Source: Branchiostoma floridae
Lineage: Eukaryota; Chordata; Leptocardii; Amphioxiformes; Branchiostomatidae
Direction: 5' to 3'
Assembly: GCF_000003815.2 (NCBI RefSeq)
Contig: NC_049990.1
Location: 1,665,819-1,727,818 of the forward strand
Length of the DNA stretch: 62,000 nucleotides
In this document: piece after piece, positions 45,719 to 60,300 of the stretch
Layout of the letters: each line of letters opens with the position of its first letter
Numbering within the stretch: the stretch's first letter is position 1
The notes under the pieces: model-generated
What the model saw: only the letters and a program-made list of their open reading frames with translations
Told to the model about the DNA's origin: nothing
The model's database searches: none
Program-made: the position numbers and the translations under genes

Positions 45719-45842
45719 TAATCTCCAAGCAGAGGTTGGGTCGCAGGGATAGTAGTGGCCGGGATTTTTTTACCGGTTCGCTCCCCTTAGGGGAAATGCC
45801 GCCCACTACTATCCCTGCAACCCAACCTCTGCTTGGAGATTA
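45719..45842. mobile_element. 124-bp near-perfect foldback MITE
   Basis: Begins TAATCTCCAAGCAGAGGTTG and ends CAACCTCTGCTTGGAGATTA; the arms pair for about 40 bases (one mismatch seen), with a short loop containing TACCGGTTCG. Same end family as 13469-13644. Confidence 0.9.
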
Positions 45843-48339
45843 GCCGTATAGGTATGCTAAAATATTAAATCACAGTCACTGAGGTAGAAGAGCGAAGTTT
45901 TTTTAAAACCTTGCTCAATTGTTTATAGGTCGTTAATCGCACGACTAGTATACTTTAAATACGTTAGTTTCACCTACCAGTGTATCAATTCTTTTAAGGC
46001 CATGTTGATATCCGCGCAAGCAATGTTGATTTGAATATATGGATGACATCCGCGCACGCATTGATTTTCGACCGTTTCTCTCCCCTCCAAAAATGGTTTT
46101 CAGCATGATGTAAGTCGTACAAATCAGATTCTAATTTATTGTTCAGTATACTGTACTTTGTTTAGTCAATTGTTCAACCTTCCTGACCACTTAGATTTCA
46201 TAATGAATGAAACTTTTTTTTGGCCAACCTTTTTTATTTGCTCGCTCGCATCAGTTTTGGAGTTGCCAGAGGATGTCATCCATATCTTCAAATCAACATG
46301 AACGATACTGTATCACATATATCCTGAAGTAAACACAAACATCTACATTTTTTCTTTCAAATAGTTTAATTCATCAACTTCACCGTCAACATGTAACTGA
46401 CATAGTGAAAAGACAACGAAAAATACAAAATAGATCTACAATTTCATAAGAATTCTTTTCTTTTAAAGATAGTGTACAATAAATTTCTATCAAAATAGTA
46501 TCAAAACTACTGTTTCTTAGGAAAAATTCACCCTTTGCTATCTATATTCTATTTATACTAACTAGACGTTTCACTGCGTCTGATCAATGCATGCAACAAT
46601 TATAAATTAAATCATTATTTGATTAAAAGCGAATTTTAGCCTGAGTTGCATTTTGAATTTTTGTCATGATTTCAGAGATAAATCTTCTTGAATATACATA
46701 TTACTTACAAATGTCATCTTTTATTACTTAGCTGCATCTTTTTTTGGACTTTACACAATAAAAATTAGCTGCAAAAAATCATTCTTAATTTATTTCCACA
46801 CTATAAAGCTGATCCAATCCATTTAAAAAAAATAAAAAAAAATTCCTTTCTCAACTTCTGTGGCTTTAATTTGTATTTGTATGTCTTTTTAAGGAATTCA
46901 AATTATATATAACATCCAAGGAGTTTGTGGCTTTTTTGCCTTTGGAAAGTAGCTGCCTTGAGACCTCCTCACATGACAACTATATACAATGTGTGCGGAG
47001 TCCAGTGGCTAGTGGCCCTGCCTCTGGAACTAGAAGCTGTGAGTTTGATAAAATCAGGAACCATTCCTGCAGTCAAGTGACTGTAACGTCACATCCAGGT
47101 AGCTGCAGTAGACATTCCATGAATGAGGCAGATGGAGTCAGCCAAGAATTTACTTGAAGTGTTGCTTAGATAAAGTTCAGTATAATTCTTTTGTCATTTG
47201 CCATCACAGATGGACAAGAAATGAGTCACAATGGTGCTACACCACCTAACTAAAATCTTAAATATTTTGCAGACATTTATCAAATTTACTTGATAGTGGC
47301 TTGAAGTTTCAACCTCCCCAAACCTACAGCACCTTGGTCTACGTTCATGGGGATGGTCTACTAGCCCTTGTGCATGTACTAGGTGTGCAACAGCAACATG
47401 TGATCCTCTGTGAATCTTTCACACAAACGGTGATGTTCCGTTCCAGTTCACTACTGCATCTGGCCATCTGTAAAGACAGAAAAGTCCAACCCAACAGTTG
47501 GTATTTTTCATTCATATCAACTGAAGGCAAATGCAGTTTTCCTGACTCTGCCTTAAAAAAACCCCACCTGTCCTGAATGCAATTTTCTGTGAAAAAAACT
47601 ATGTAAAACTACATGTAGCTGCTACATGGGTGTTAGCTCTTAAATGCAAACTAGCTTTACAACAAATACTCATGGATCAGTTGTTATGTTTGGTATGTGC
47701 GTAGATGTTGACACATTGCCTCATCAGTCACTAATGAGCATGGTACAGAAGTGGATGACTGCTTATAAAAACCTTTGTCAGCAAAACCAAAGGCAGACAG
47801 GTATCGACAGAACAGAGGACAAGTTTGATCATGAGTGCCAAAAACAGAGCAACCAGCAGAGGCATCCACAGTTTAGGTATCCTATGTTCTAAAGTGCTAT
47901 GGTGACAATTTTTGAGTGCCAGTTAGCTTTGAGTTTTGTAAAGGATATTTGTTTGAAGCATTTTGGTTATCTTCTTCACAAACAACTAAGGGTAAACCAA
48001 AGCTCACCCAAGTCAAAAAAAGTATGACTTCCTACATGACGTACACGTAGACAAATGCCATACCAGTACTTCTTCAGACAAAGTCATGTGTTGTGTGCTA
48101 AGGGAACCCCCCACCCCCACCCCCACACAAGTATGTGGAATGGTAGGACCCAGAGGGGGTCAGAGAGAAGGAAAGAAGGTCAGATAGGAGTCTGGATGGA
48201 GGCCAGAGACACTTCTGGACGGAGTCAGTCTGTGACGAGAGATGAATAAGATGGACCATATCTAGATCGTGTGTCTTGTGAACTTGATTGCAAACCTAAC
48301 ATCATGTTCAAGACGTCTAAGAAGTCAGAGAAGTCTTAC
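45843..48339. other. AT-rich stretch downstream of the MINDY-like gene
   Basis: No gene recognised with confidence. The final coding exon and 3' UTR of the MINDY-like gene should lie here. One weak candidate is an acceptor near 47250 followed on the minus strand by WCSTIVTHFLSICDGK-stop, in the right phase but with a poor pyrimidine tract. Confidence 0.4.
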
Positions 48340-51300
48340 TTGGTGAGGATGCAGCGCTCCAGGGATGGAATCTTCTGTTCCTCGTCGTCTCCTTCTGCAT
48401 CATTCCTGCCACTCCGGTTGTCTGGGCAGAAAAAGATGCAAAAATGTTAAAATGAAAATCAACAATACTTGAATGTCCAAAATCTTTAAAAAACCAACAC
48501 CAAGTCCATTGACAAGTTTGTCTCCCAGCCCTTTGTTTTTATCCTGTTTGCTAAAACGTTCTGAGAAACAAAATAGTCTTAAGATTAGTCATATTAAATT
48601 TTTAGTAGAGTAAAAGACTTAGATGCGCTTTACAAATTTTGTAAAATCTAAAACCCTTACCTTGGTGCCTTGTATCTTCCTTACGTTAAAAATTTTGCAA
48701 GTCTTAAAGTTTGACTATTAAAGACAACATGTTACCTATGGATATCTTTGTGCCCTACATCTAGCTGAAGAAAAAAAACACTCTTTTTCACAGGATATGT
48801 AGTGTTACCTATGGTAAGCTTGGTGCCCTGTATCTGACTGGCCTGTCCCTTACCTATGGTAAGCTTGGTTCCCTGTATCTGACTGGCCTGTCCAGTGAAG
48901 TAGAAGAGGCTGAAGCGATGCTCCTTACGCCAGTGAGACAGCAGGTCCGGTACGGTGCAGAACAGAATCCCGTAAACATCGTTCACAGACGTCAGCCAGA
49001 TTGGCAGCTTCGGGGTCTTCAACATGCTCCCAACCTGGTGAACATGACCAAAAAAGAACATATCTCAAAATTCAAATCTGAACTAAAAAAGATAGAAAAT
49101 AAAGTCAATGGCCTAATGTCCTACTGCAGCCATGCCTCAGTTCACAGTGACCACTCAAGGGATTTTGATAGTCACAGTAGATTAGTGGATCACCAAAAAT
49201 TGTCTGAGACCATATGCAAAGATTGTCTGAAAAATTGAACGATTTTTGGGTACTTGCCACTTGTCCGAACACAACAGCACAGATAATTGATAAACCATTT
49301 GTTGGTTATTAGCAACAAATAACTAAATTCAATGTTAGCTGACATTTGCTTCTTTCAAAGGCAGTCTCATGGTCTCTGACTTCAGTTTCTAACAGTCTCT
49401 CACCTCAGTTTTGTCCTGCACCTCGAACTCTGTCTTGTCCCAGAACAGAAAGCCGAGTTCCGCTCTCTCTTTCTGTCCAATGAGAGGATATGCCTAAAAG
49501 TACAGCGGAACAACTTCAAAAATCCTTTCTCTTGACGAAATATTTAAAGGATTTCACTCAACAAAGTTTAAGTCGCACTCTGTCTCTCTTTCAATCTGAT
49601 AGATTTCACTTTGGAGTTTGTTATTGATGATATTGCTTATCAGGTTGAAAGAGAGACAGAGTGTATATCCACAAGATAAAGTTACAAATGATTCATTCTT
49701 GAAGAAAATGACAGAAAAGGAAGATGGCATGCTTGAATGACAAGAGCAAAGCTAGGACTTCATATTCTTCTTGACACAATGTCTTTATGCTTGACACTAG
49801 AACATCAAGTGCTACCTAGAAATGACCATCTTACCAAGCAAGTTCATGAGTTTCCACAATGCAGCATGCAAGTCAACATACAAAATTATCAACAACATGC
49901 AGGATTTATATAGTAGTATTACATAGATGTGTCAAGGTACAAAACATTCAAAAGGCAAAATGGATCTTATTCTAAAACATAGATACAGAAAAACATCCAC
50001 CAACAGGACTGGAGAACATTGTACAACATTCTTTAACAGTTTTGGTCCATTTTCAGTCCTTTGAGACCAGAGGCCTCTTCTGAGCCCTGAACTTAGTTAA
50101 CAAAAAGTTTGCATCTCTTCTCCCAAAGCCAGAAACATCATGATCAAGGACTAAAATAGGCTCTTTAAGAACATTCCCTACCCTACTTGGTTGAAGCATT
50201 GCAAAAGAGACACTGGGAATATTCCTTAAATGTTAGGTAAGAAAAAAGGTGTTATAACATGTCTGTTTCCAGTGCTTACCAACGGCTTTCTCTTCTTGTC
50301 GTACACAACCTTGCCATTGAACAGATAAGACACTGCCCGGCCCGTCAGGAACAGGTTGACCAGGGCCTGGGTTGGAATGAGAGACGTAAAAATGTTACTG
50401 CACAGTCACCTTCCTTGCAGGAAATTTGATTTAAATGGCTTGATATTGTAGGATTTCCCATTAGACTGTGACAAAACCAATTATCAATGGCCTTTTTAGA
50501 CAGCTGAATTTTTGTATGACATGTGGATGACTACGAAGAATGTCCTTATTCTGCAATAATTATTGTACTATCTTCATATGACAAACTTTGCAGCCATGAA
50601 CACATGTAAGCTATCTTTGCCATTTACTTTGGCCCTAGTTACCTTTGAAAATGACAAAAAAAATTTGAATCCTTTTGATGGTTACATAAGGATAACAATG
50701 TCTACAGCACAACAACAAAATTTGAGTCTATATAAAATCATTCTTTATTCAGAAAATAAAAGAAAGTGACATTGATCCCAGGTCATGTTGGTCTTAGCAG
50801 ATCAAACATGCAGGGAGACATGGAAAAATTTACATATGACTTAACAATGATATCACACAGTTCAGTATCATCTTAAAATCATTAATGTCTTAAAATCATT
50901 CTGTTGCACAGTTCTCCCAGTGTGGCTCATGTCGAGCTCTCCATATAGCATAGGAGGACAATATTGACATTCGACTAATGTCCCCAAAGAGCTTTTTTGG
51001 TGCTTTTGCATTAACAAAATAATTGAGAACAGAATGAGAGCTTTTTGTAAAATTATTTCAGATTAAGAGATTTTAGTGGACTTTGTAAAAATCAAGCAAA
51101 TCACCTCGCGTCTTTCTGTGAAGCAATACATCTCATTAAACTCTCTCATAAGATTCCAGGGAAGAATTTCTTGAGACCCGACAGTACTCACAGTAGTACA
51201 GCCCTCTGCTGGAGTCAGCATGGTCGGAGTTTTGTGTTCATCCATGTCCTGGATAAGTCTGGAACAAAACAGTTCAAAGTTTTGATCGAACCAGAGATAA

Positions 51301-54300
51301 TTGTCCAACACAAAGCTGAGACAAGGATTCAGCCAGCATACGTCCTTCCATTCTTTGACAGAATTTTGGTGCTGGCGACGGACAAAAATTCGCATGTAAA
51401 GATTCTAATGGAACCGAGCTGAGTCTACCAGCAAAATTTGCCCCCCTCCACACACACACAAAATAAAGGAAGTAGAATTTTAGAGGGTCTAGATTTCAAA
51501 ATTCTCCTGGGTCTCATGCCTCCAGACCCCCCTAAGATCATTCTGCCCTCGTCAGAATTTGCATTCAAAATTCAGGTGACAACAAAAAAATTCAGCCTGG
51601 CTAAGACGCTAGCTGAGACCATTAAAAATGTCTTCTGTTATTATCAGACATTCTATTGTAATGAAAAATCCAACACAGGATAGAATTATAAACTGTAAAT
51701 GGCTTCAGAAAGAGATCGAATGTGCCAGACAGCTTGTAACAGGGACTCATAGTATGACTAAGTGACTTTGTTGACTGTCCATCATAAAAAAAGGAAGAAA
51801 GATTCTCACTTAGGGAAAGTCCTGGATAACATTGCACTGTAGACCATCAGAATCCCTCCAGGAGAGAAATCTCCCTGAAACTGGAAAACAAAAAAAAAAC
51901 AAAGACAGGATTAAGTAATGTAATAAGTGATGTCATACCTGTGACGTGAAAATGTTCGATACGGGTGTTCCGGACCATGTGATAACTTTCTGTATCACAT
52001 AGGTTCAAAAGTTGTATCACACAGGCTTCCTTCGAGTAAATTGAACTATTTCGAATGGGCCGAATACAGCATGGTTGAAAATTCGAATACCGGATTTGGA
52101 CGTTAGAATCGCTGTTGGTACAATCTTTTGTTCAAGGACACAACATTTTCTCAACTTCTGGTGCATTTTGCATCGAAATATATGTGTTCCCAGGTGGGTC
52201 TCGGTCCCAGCCCTCCTTCGGCCGTCGGGCAATCCTTAACGTGGTCGCTGGTACCTCGGGTGATACTGAATACACAGTGTTGTATTCTATATATATTGCA
52301 TTATCTATATTATGACATATTCAGGGTAATGCACTGGGCTGCAATTTTGTTAACTTGAATTGCTCTTACAAAATATAATTATGTACCAGAGATTTTAATC
52401 AGCAAATGCAAAATGTTTCACTAATTTTATTTCCAAAAGCCTTATTCTACTGTTTTTCCCGGGACACTAAAGAAAAGTTAAAAAGTCGTCCTTGCTTTCT
52501 TACCTGGTCCAAATTTCTCCTTAGAAATTTCAGGAGGGCTTCAAAGTCAGTAAACTCGTAGATAAGAATCTGTGGAGCAACAGAAAAAAAAAGACATCAT
52601 GATGTCATTCTTGAGCAAAATTCCTTGACAGTCTGTTATAAAAAATAAGAAATGATAGTTTAACTGTTTAACAATACTATTTAAGATACAATGTATGACA
52701 ATTTCAACATCTTAACAACTGTTCAAAGAAACTAATTGGTACAAAACAAAATACTCACTGATGAAAAACTACAGATATTTGCACATCCTTGGGTAGACTT
52801 CTAACATTAAGGAAGTTTCTTAAGTAACTGTCTTATTGATATTGATAATGTTGTTATTACTTTCTCCATAACACTGAAATAATCAATCATAGATTAGGAA
52901 ACATACAATCTCTATGTTTCAGTTTTGTTGTTGATGCTAGTTAACCTTTATCTGCTCAATAACCTATATCTGATTCAGTTGTATCTAAAAATGGTATTTT
53001 GTTGACTCCAAGGATAGTGGTTTTGGACTGCAATATTTAATTGCAGTTTGAAACCAACCTTTGTTGACTTGATAAGCCTAAATTTCCTGTTTTTCAAAAC
53101 GACAGATTTGTAGCATATAATTTTCAAACTGTGTGTGCGGTCTCACAGGGGTCAACCCACAGGACAGAGCTGCATGGAAGCGTGGTGTGAAGACTAGCCG
53201 ACTGCTGCCTACCCCTGCGTCAGGGATCCATGCAGCAGTATAATCAAGCAACGGATAGTGAGTGAGTGAGTGAAACAAAATAAAGACGGAGGAATTTGAA
53301 AATTACCTTCTCCGTGTAGCCGTCGAACCTCAGCTCCGGGTTAGGCGTGAGGCACATTTTCTCGCCGACTATCGTGACCGCGGCGTATTTTCCCTCCCCT
53401 GCCTTCCACAGGATGTCAGCGAGCGCGTGCAGCAAAGCGTCCGCACGCTGGTCCTCGAAAAAACCCATGTTGAACCTTTCCACCAGCCTGCAGGGGGAAA
53501 ACAAAGATTTGTAGGTCATACCAATAAATATCATGAGGGGAAGTGCATGGTAAGATCAACTGGTTGTGTAAAAGAAAACTCCTATATCCAACAAATCTTA
53601 AGAAAGAGTAAGAAATGACAGGATGTCCATGAGCGCATGCAGTAAAGCATCCTCTTGTTGGTCTTCAAAAAAAACCCATGTTGAACCTTTCTACCAACCT
53701 GCAGAAGGAAAACAATCATGATTTGTAGGTTATACCAATGAATATCATAAGGGAAGTCCATGTGAAATCTGTCAAAGATTTTATTTCACCTTTGCAAACG
53801 TGGAGCTTAAAAGAAGATGAATGAAGACTGTCTGTGAGAGAGAATGATTTATTTATGTGAACTTTCTTGTGCCAGAGGGGGAGTTACTCCCACAGTAAGT
53901 CTACCCCATTTTGGCCTGTTTAAGGGCTGTTGTAGCTAGTTTTGTTGGACTATTATTCAGAGTATGTCCTTTGCACCAATTGAGGGAGAAGACCCAGCAA
54001 AAATCCAGCATGGCCATAGTAAGTCCGCGGGAGGATCAATTGGTTAAGGTTAAAGCCATCCTCCCTGGGTAAATCTATTTTTAGACCATCGGACTTACTG
54101 TAGAGTTCCTTGCTAATTATAGGAAATCTGCAATGTTTTGACACTTGTTTACAGCAAGGCAATTTGACCACTTCAGTGGACTAAACTGACAGAAGATGCT
54201 ATAGGAAATGGTGTCAAACATTAGGTTTGAAGTTCTGAAAATGGTTTACAGGATGGAAAGAGTTGTCATTGAGAGAGTTTCATAGTTTGGGAGGTAGTGG

Positions 54301-57300
54301 AAAGAAGCCGTTGCTGAAGAAGGACTTGGCCAAAGCTATGGAAATAGCAACTTAACACTTATCTGACTTTCAGCACCAAGGAAAGGAACCTCACAACAAT
54401 CATGTTGTTTTCAGGACTTCTATTTTCTTCTCTGGGACAGTTATGAACTTGCTCTCGTATTTGTATAGCTGGTATAACCACCCAGGGCTCGAAATCCATT
54501 TTTGGGATTAGGTGCACTGGTGCACCCAGCTTAAAAAATTGGGTACACCAAAAACATTTTGGATGCACCACTTAAATTTAAGTAATAACCTAATAATAAA
54601 ACTTAGTTACAAGCTACCTGCTAGCAATGTCTTTCACTCTATGACAGTCCCACGAAATGAAAAGCACAAGATGAAAAGGGGCACAGGACAAACAAGAGTT
54701 CAGCACCAAGGACAGTGAAGTCAAACTTTCTACCCACTACAGTTTCTTTCTTTTATTTCCTAGTCTGTGGTCTGAAAAAGTATTAATTTATAACTTATAA
54801 GTGCCCAAGAAGAACTCACAAGTTGTTGGAGTTTCCCTTCTCCTCCAGGAGGCATCCATCCCTGTAGAGGAGATGTTTGAGTATGTAGGCCTGGACACAC
54901 ATGGTCATGCCTCTGGAGCCGTGCTGGATTTATGAGAAAAATATACGTACAAATAATGTAAGATCCCACAGATTTGATTTTATGGATGGGAAAAACAACT
55001 AAATGCTTGATATGTTTATGAAAGTTAGACATTCAGGTAAACAATATTCAAAGGCAATTTAATCTATATGCAGGACCAATCAAGAAAAATTGAAGAAGAG
55101 TATCATAAATGTTTCTCAAAATGTCTGGAAGCAAATGTCTAATTTTATCCAGCTGTAGAGATTGAATTCCTTTTAGATAAATGTTTGAAAGAGCAATGTG
55201 CTCAGTAGCAAGGTTAACTGTTTTGGGCCAAATTATGGTAACAGTGTCATTAGTTAAAAACTATAGTAGAGGCATGATATTTTTTTTGTTTTTACTGTCA
55301 CCACTCAAAAAGGGCAGGAATTTAACCCATAAATACAAATTTGATATGCCCAAAAGCAGTTACTCAAGCAACTGGATATGATTTTGGAAATGGTCAGACA
55401 TTTTAGGCAGCCATCTGGTGTCTTTCGTCAGTGACTGTTTTTTGAAGTATCTTAATACCTGGATGTCTAAGCTTCATCAATGTACAACTTTGATAATCTG
55501 TTGTTTTTTTCAGTCTTACCTTCTCCATAAAGAGCCCGTAGGGAAAGTTCGACTTGACCTCCTTGAAAGTGAACCTGGTTCGTTTCCACTCGATGTTGAA
55601 GGTGTAGTTCCCTGTTCCAAACAGCAGCTTACGCAGGGCCTGGGGTGAGACAGGTTTCTAAATTTCAGTATATTTTGATACTGTAAATGCATTTAAGTTC
55701 ACGGGGATTTAATTTCGTGGTAGCGGGAAAATGGACCTTTTGCGGTGGTTTTAATTTCGCGGTAGCATCATGCACTGTAGTCTCTTACTGTTATGGAAAA
55801 ATGTTTGCGGTGGTTTTAAATTTGCGGTTAAGCAGCCGCCGGAAAAACCGGGAACATTAATCCACCGCGAACATTTCTGCATTTACAGTATGCATGTATA
55901 TGCCAGTATTTGATTACTAAGCTCAAGATACTATTTGGTACGGGGAAGAATTCCCCATCACTCTCAAACAATGNNNNNNNNNNNNNNNNNNNNNNNNNNN
56001 NNNNNNNNNNNNNNNNNNNNNNNNNNNNNNNNNNNNNNNNNNNNNNNNNNNNNNNNNNNNNNNNNNNNNNNNNGGCTACAGAAATGGAGATGGGCGCCAC
56101 CCCTACGCATCTGTTACTGATGTACGGGCAACTTTAACTTTAACTTTAACTCAATGATCAGGAACATTGTACCTACAAACTTTAATCTAAATTGGCCTGC
56201 ACATTGCCATCACTGAATATAACTTACAGTAACTTTATACAGTGTGGAAGCCACTTAATTGCAAACCCCATTTGACAGTGTATTTCGTGCAATTATCCGA
56301 ATAGTGCAACAAAGCGAAGTTATTAAGCTGGACCGCACCACCATGGGATTTGGGGATTTCGTGCAATTAACAGAAGTGTGCGATTATCTGGTGTTCAATT
56401 AAATGGCTCCTACTGTATTAATTCAAATTCATAGTCTCTCCATTAGCATCCAACCAATGAAATACGTCAATGTAGGTTAGACATCCAGGTAATAAGATAC
56501 GCCAAAAATAGTTACTCAAGCAACTGGATAATTATGGTTTTGAAAAGGTCAGACATTTCGGATAGAATCCACTATCCTTCGTCAGTGACACTGAAGAGAT
56601 CTGGAAGAGACAGGTCTTTTATACTCTAACTATGAAAGAAGACAATTTCAGATGTCCAATAGGAAAGGTTGTACGACAATTCAGACTGAAGACAATTTGG
56701 ATTCCAAAGAAAACAAAGCTAAGCCAAAGCAAGGCCAACCAATGAAATGTCTTGATATGGCCCTTCCAAGGGTTTCTAAGTTGATGGACACTTGCAGTGT
56801 GCAAATCTTGAGATTCCAACAGGAAGGAATATAAGGCTATGGACTAGAACTAGAACTTAAATAAAAAAATAAATGCAACTGAACAACCATCTGGCATTCA
56901 GAACCAAGGACAACATCTATACTATGATCACTTTGACATCATTTTTGATGCGCCTAGATAAACCCTGTATATTAAACATTATTTGTTCCTATATCTACAC
57001 CTGTACAAAGAAGCGAGATGTTGACCATAATGTTAGCTTAGTACCTTCAATTTGTTAAATTGTATCTTGTTGTTCCTGCATATGTCTGTTATGTCTGTTA
57101 TCAGTGACCTGTACCTAGCCCGTCGAGGCATGAATGTACAATAAAGGTCTTTCATTCATTCATTCATTCATTAATGAACTGTCCTGATGTGACCCTACCA
57201 ATGCAGTTTCCAGGGTGATGGGCATGGCTCCATCCTCCATCCTCATCACCTTCTCCTTCTCTCTCTGCATCTTCAGCTGGACCAACAACGGCACCTCCTC

Positions 57301-60300
57301 TTCAGACGGAGCCTCCACTTTCTGGGAAAAAAATTGCAATTTCATCACATATTTCCATGATATTTTCTGTACAACAAGTGCCACCGACTCTGGCTGTTCA
57401 TGATCAGCTAGACCAACAACGGCACCTCCTCTTCAGACGGAGCCTCCACTTTCTGGGAATAGAGTGCGACAATTTTATTACACATTTCTATCATCTTTTC
57501 TGCACAAAAAGTCACAAGAACCAGACTCTGACTCTTCAGCTGGACTGAAAATCTGAAAGGCTGGACCTCTATTTGAGGTGGAGACTTTGCTTCAATCTGT
57601 ATTCCAGAAGAAGAAACATATTTGCTCAAAGACACATTTAAAGAAATCTGTATCCTGTTGAGCTTAGACAATTATTCCAATTAAGATTATCACAAGACAG
57701 AAGGGCACCATGTAGCTGGACTCAGACCACAGGACCTATAGACATCGGATGGACTCTTCTGCTAAATAAAGAGTCAAGACTCAAGACTCTCTGACTGGTC
57801 ACTATTATTTTGGAAACAATTTACGCATTTTCTATACGCAAGTTCTATAGTTACTGTTTTTCATCATTTTTGTTTCCTTTGACCAGAGTATCTTCCTCAT
57901 TGTCTATCGTTTGTTTTAAGGTATGCCTTGGGCAAACATCTCACTGGTCATAACATAGCCAAACAATCAGATGATGGGCAAGACATACCGTGACATAAGG
58001 TATGCACAAATATATTCAAATATTCAATGCATACAGTTGGCTGAAGGGTTGAATTATCCCTAGTTTATGACAAATTTTGCTTTAATTTCTTTTCCTAAGG
58101 TCACAAAATACCATGTGAATCTATCAGTTAAGTCTTTATCATTCCAGGGAAAAAGATGAAGACAAAGCCCTGGTTGGGTGATTCACACAGGCTGAAGGGT
58201 TGAATAATTCCTATAGTTAAGTTATATGAAAAATTTTGTTTCCTATTCCTTAGGTCACAGAATATCATTTGAATCTATCAGTAAATTCTTTATCATTTCT
58301 AAGGAAGAAGCTAAAGGTTCAACATAAGAAAAGAACCATTGGAGTTCCACATGAACTGAACAATGCAACAATGCTATGATTTATAAATACTTCACCAACA
58401 TTTGAAAGATATTGTTATAATTTAATGAAAAGAAGATAGAAAGGTTAACGTCGTACCACGACGAAACAAAGCTCCTTACCTGCCCTAAAATATCACCTGT
58501 CGGGACACTTCTTCAGAAATCCGATAAAATATTCATCTTAAGAAAGGTCATATCAATCAATGGCTCCCTGGGGGGTTCCGGTCTGAAACGGGCCATTTGA
58601 AAACCTCAATTTTCTGCGTCGCTTGCGCCTTCTTAAAGTTTCATACACCCGTGGGATTCGGCTGGCTGCTTTTATGGGGTTTTGATGACGTTGGATAGTT
58701 TTGCTCCCCTCTGAACTTTTGGATGTGATACGTAACGTGTCCCCATGGCTTTAAGCGGTGATGCAAATCCTTAGATTTAGTGGATCTGGGGGCAGCTGTT
58801 CGATCTCAGGATTGGACATATTGTGAGAGATTGCATTTTTCACTAATCGGATGGTTTGTATATTTCTATCTTATTTTTCAACTTTATCATAGGCAATTGC
58901 CCCATATCACATGAACAATAAAATATAAAAAAAACACACAATACAACTGTTAATAAGAATACTTGGCTAAAATGTGAGCTGTAACAGAGCTGCATTGCAC
59001 TACCTTGCAAACCTAGACTTAAGAACAACTTACTATTATAGTCCTCTTTTCACCCAAAGTAAGTCCAATGGTGTGAAAATGGACTTACTCAGGGAGGACT
59101 GAAGAAGGACTTACTCCAGCACCCTTAATTGGTGTGAAGGACTAACTCATCAGGATTATAGTCCACCAGGGTTGTAGCAAGCCTGAAATCATTTTTAGTC
59201 CCCTTGATTTTGAATGGGAATCCTATCGAGCACCGAAGGCATGGCGTGACGTTGCGCGACATTTCTAGGGGATCTGGGTCCTAGAAAATTTTTAAATCAA
59301 GACCCTCTAAAACACTATTTCCTGCATTTTGAGGTGCAAATTTTGCTTGTAGACTAAGCTGTTCAATGGCATCTGTTTTGGTGAAGAAGAACACATGGGT
59401 TTCAGTTTTTTTATATCTTTACATATAAATTTTTGTCTGTCCCAGGGGACAGAATGGGGGAAACTTTTTCAGTCCCTAGCTGCAAAATTCCTTCAAAGGA
59501 CTGAAGGACAGGTGCTGGCTACAACCCTGTAGTCCACCAAAACTAAAACAAGCAGCCCTCAGACATGGCAAAATGGGATGGGCTTACTGTGGGAGTAACT
59601 CCAAGTCTACATTCATCCAGGTTTTTCCACTAGCTATGCTTGAAAATGTGTTGTTCCTCACCTTAAATGAGGATAAATGCCTTTGCCTTTTTAGATAGTT
59701 TTCCTCACTTTTAAACTTTCAAAGAATAAATCATCTGTAGCTAACATTTCGAGTGCACAGCTTTACTATTATGTGGACATTTATGAATTAAATCATCATC
59801 ACCCTAGGTACCTGTGAGTGCATGTATCATCACATACTTGTGTCTGATTATTGTGTCTGTCTACAATCACAATTAATATTAGTTTGACCCAATGACCATG
59901 TAACCTATACATTTTTTATCAAGTATGTCTTGACTCATCAATTTGTTACTGTAGTAATTCTTCAATAAATTTTGTTAATTTCTTTAAACAGACTCAAGTT
60001 CAATGGACAGTTTGCTCTTTAGAGGACAAAGTCTTTTGAATTTTTAAGACAATTATGATCATATTTAATTTTTTGTTCCTTTTATTTCATAATATCATGT
60101 CTACCTTATGTCTGGAAAATACAATGTACTTTTGTGTGAGGGTAATAAAATATCATGTAAATCACACTAGTATTTAGTCATTGCACACACACATGCACTG
60201 CAAATCTACATGTAATACTAGTTCACCTTTATCCATGGGGTTGTCTTTAAAAACAGCACATTTAGGAGTATTAAGTCTGTGGACAGTGGTTTCAAATATG

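Noticed and set aside
47245-47260. Final exon of the MINDY-like gene starting at an AG near 47250 (WCSTIVTHF…)
   Set aside because: Phase fits and a Trp follows TK as in the family, but the pyrimidine tract is poor and the peptide does not match the expected VxWNG end, so not asserted.
55910-56137. ORFs spanning the N block
   Set aside because: They are open only because N codons are not stops.
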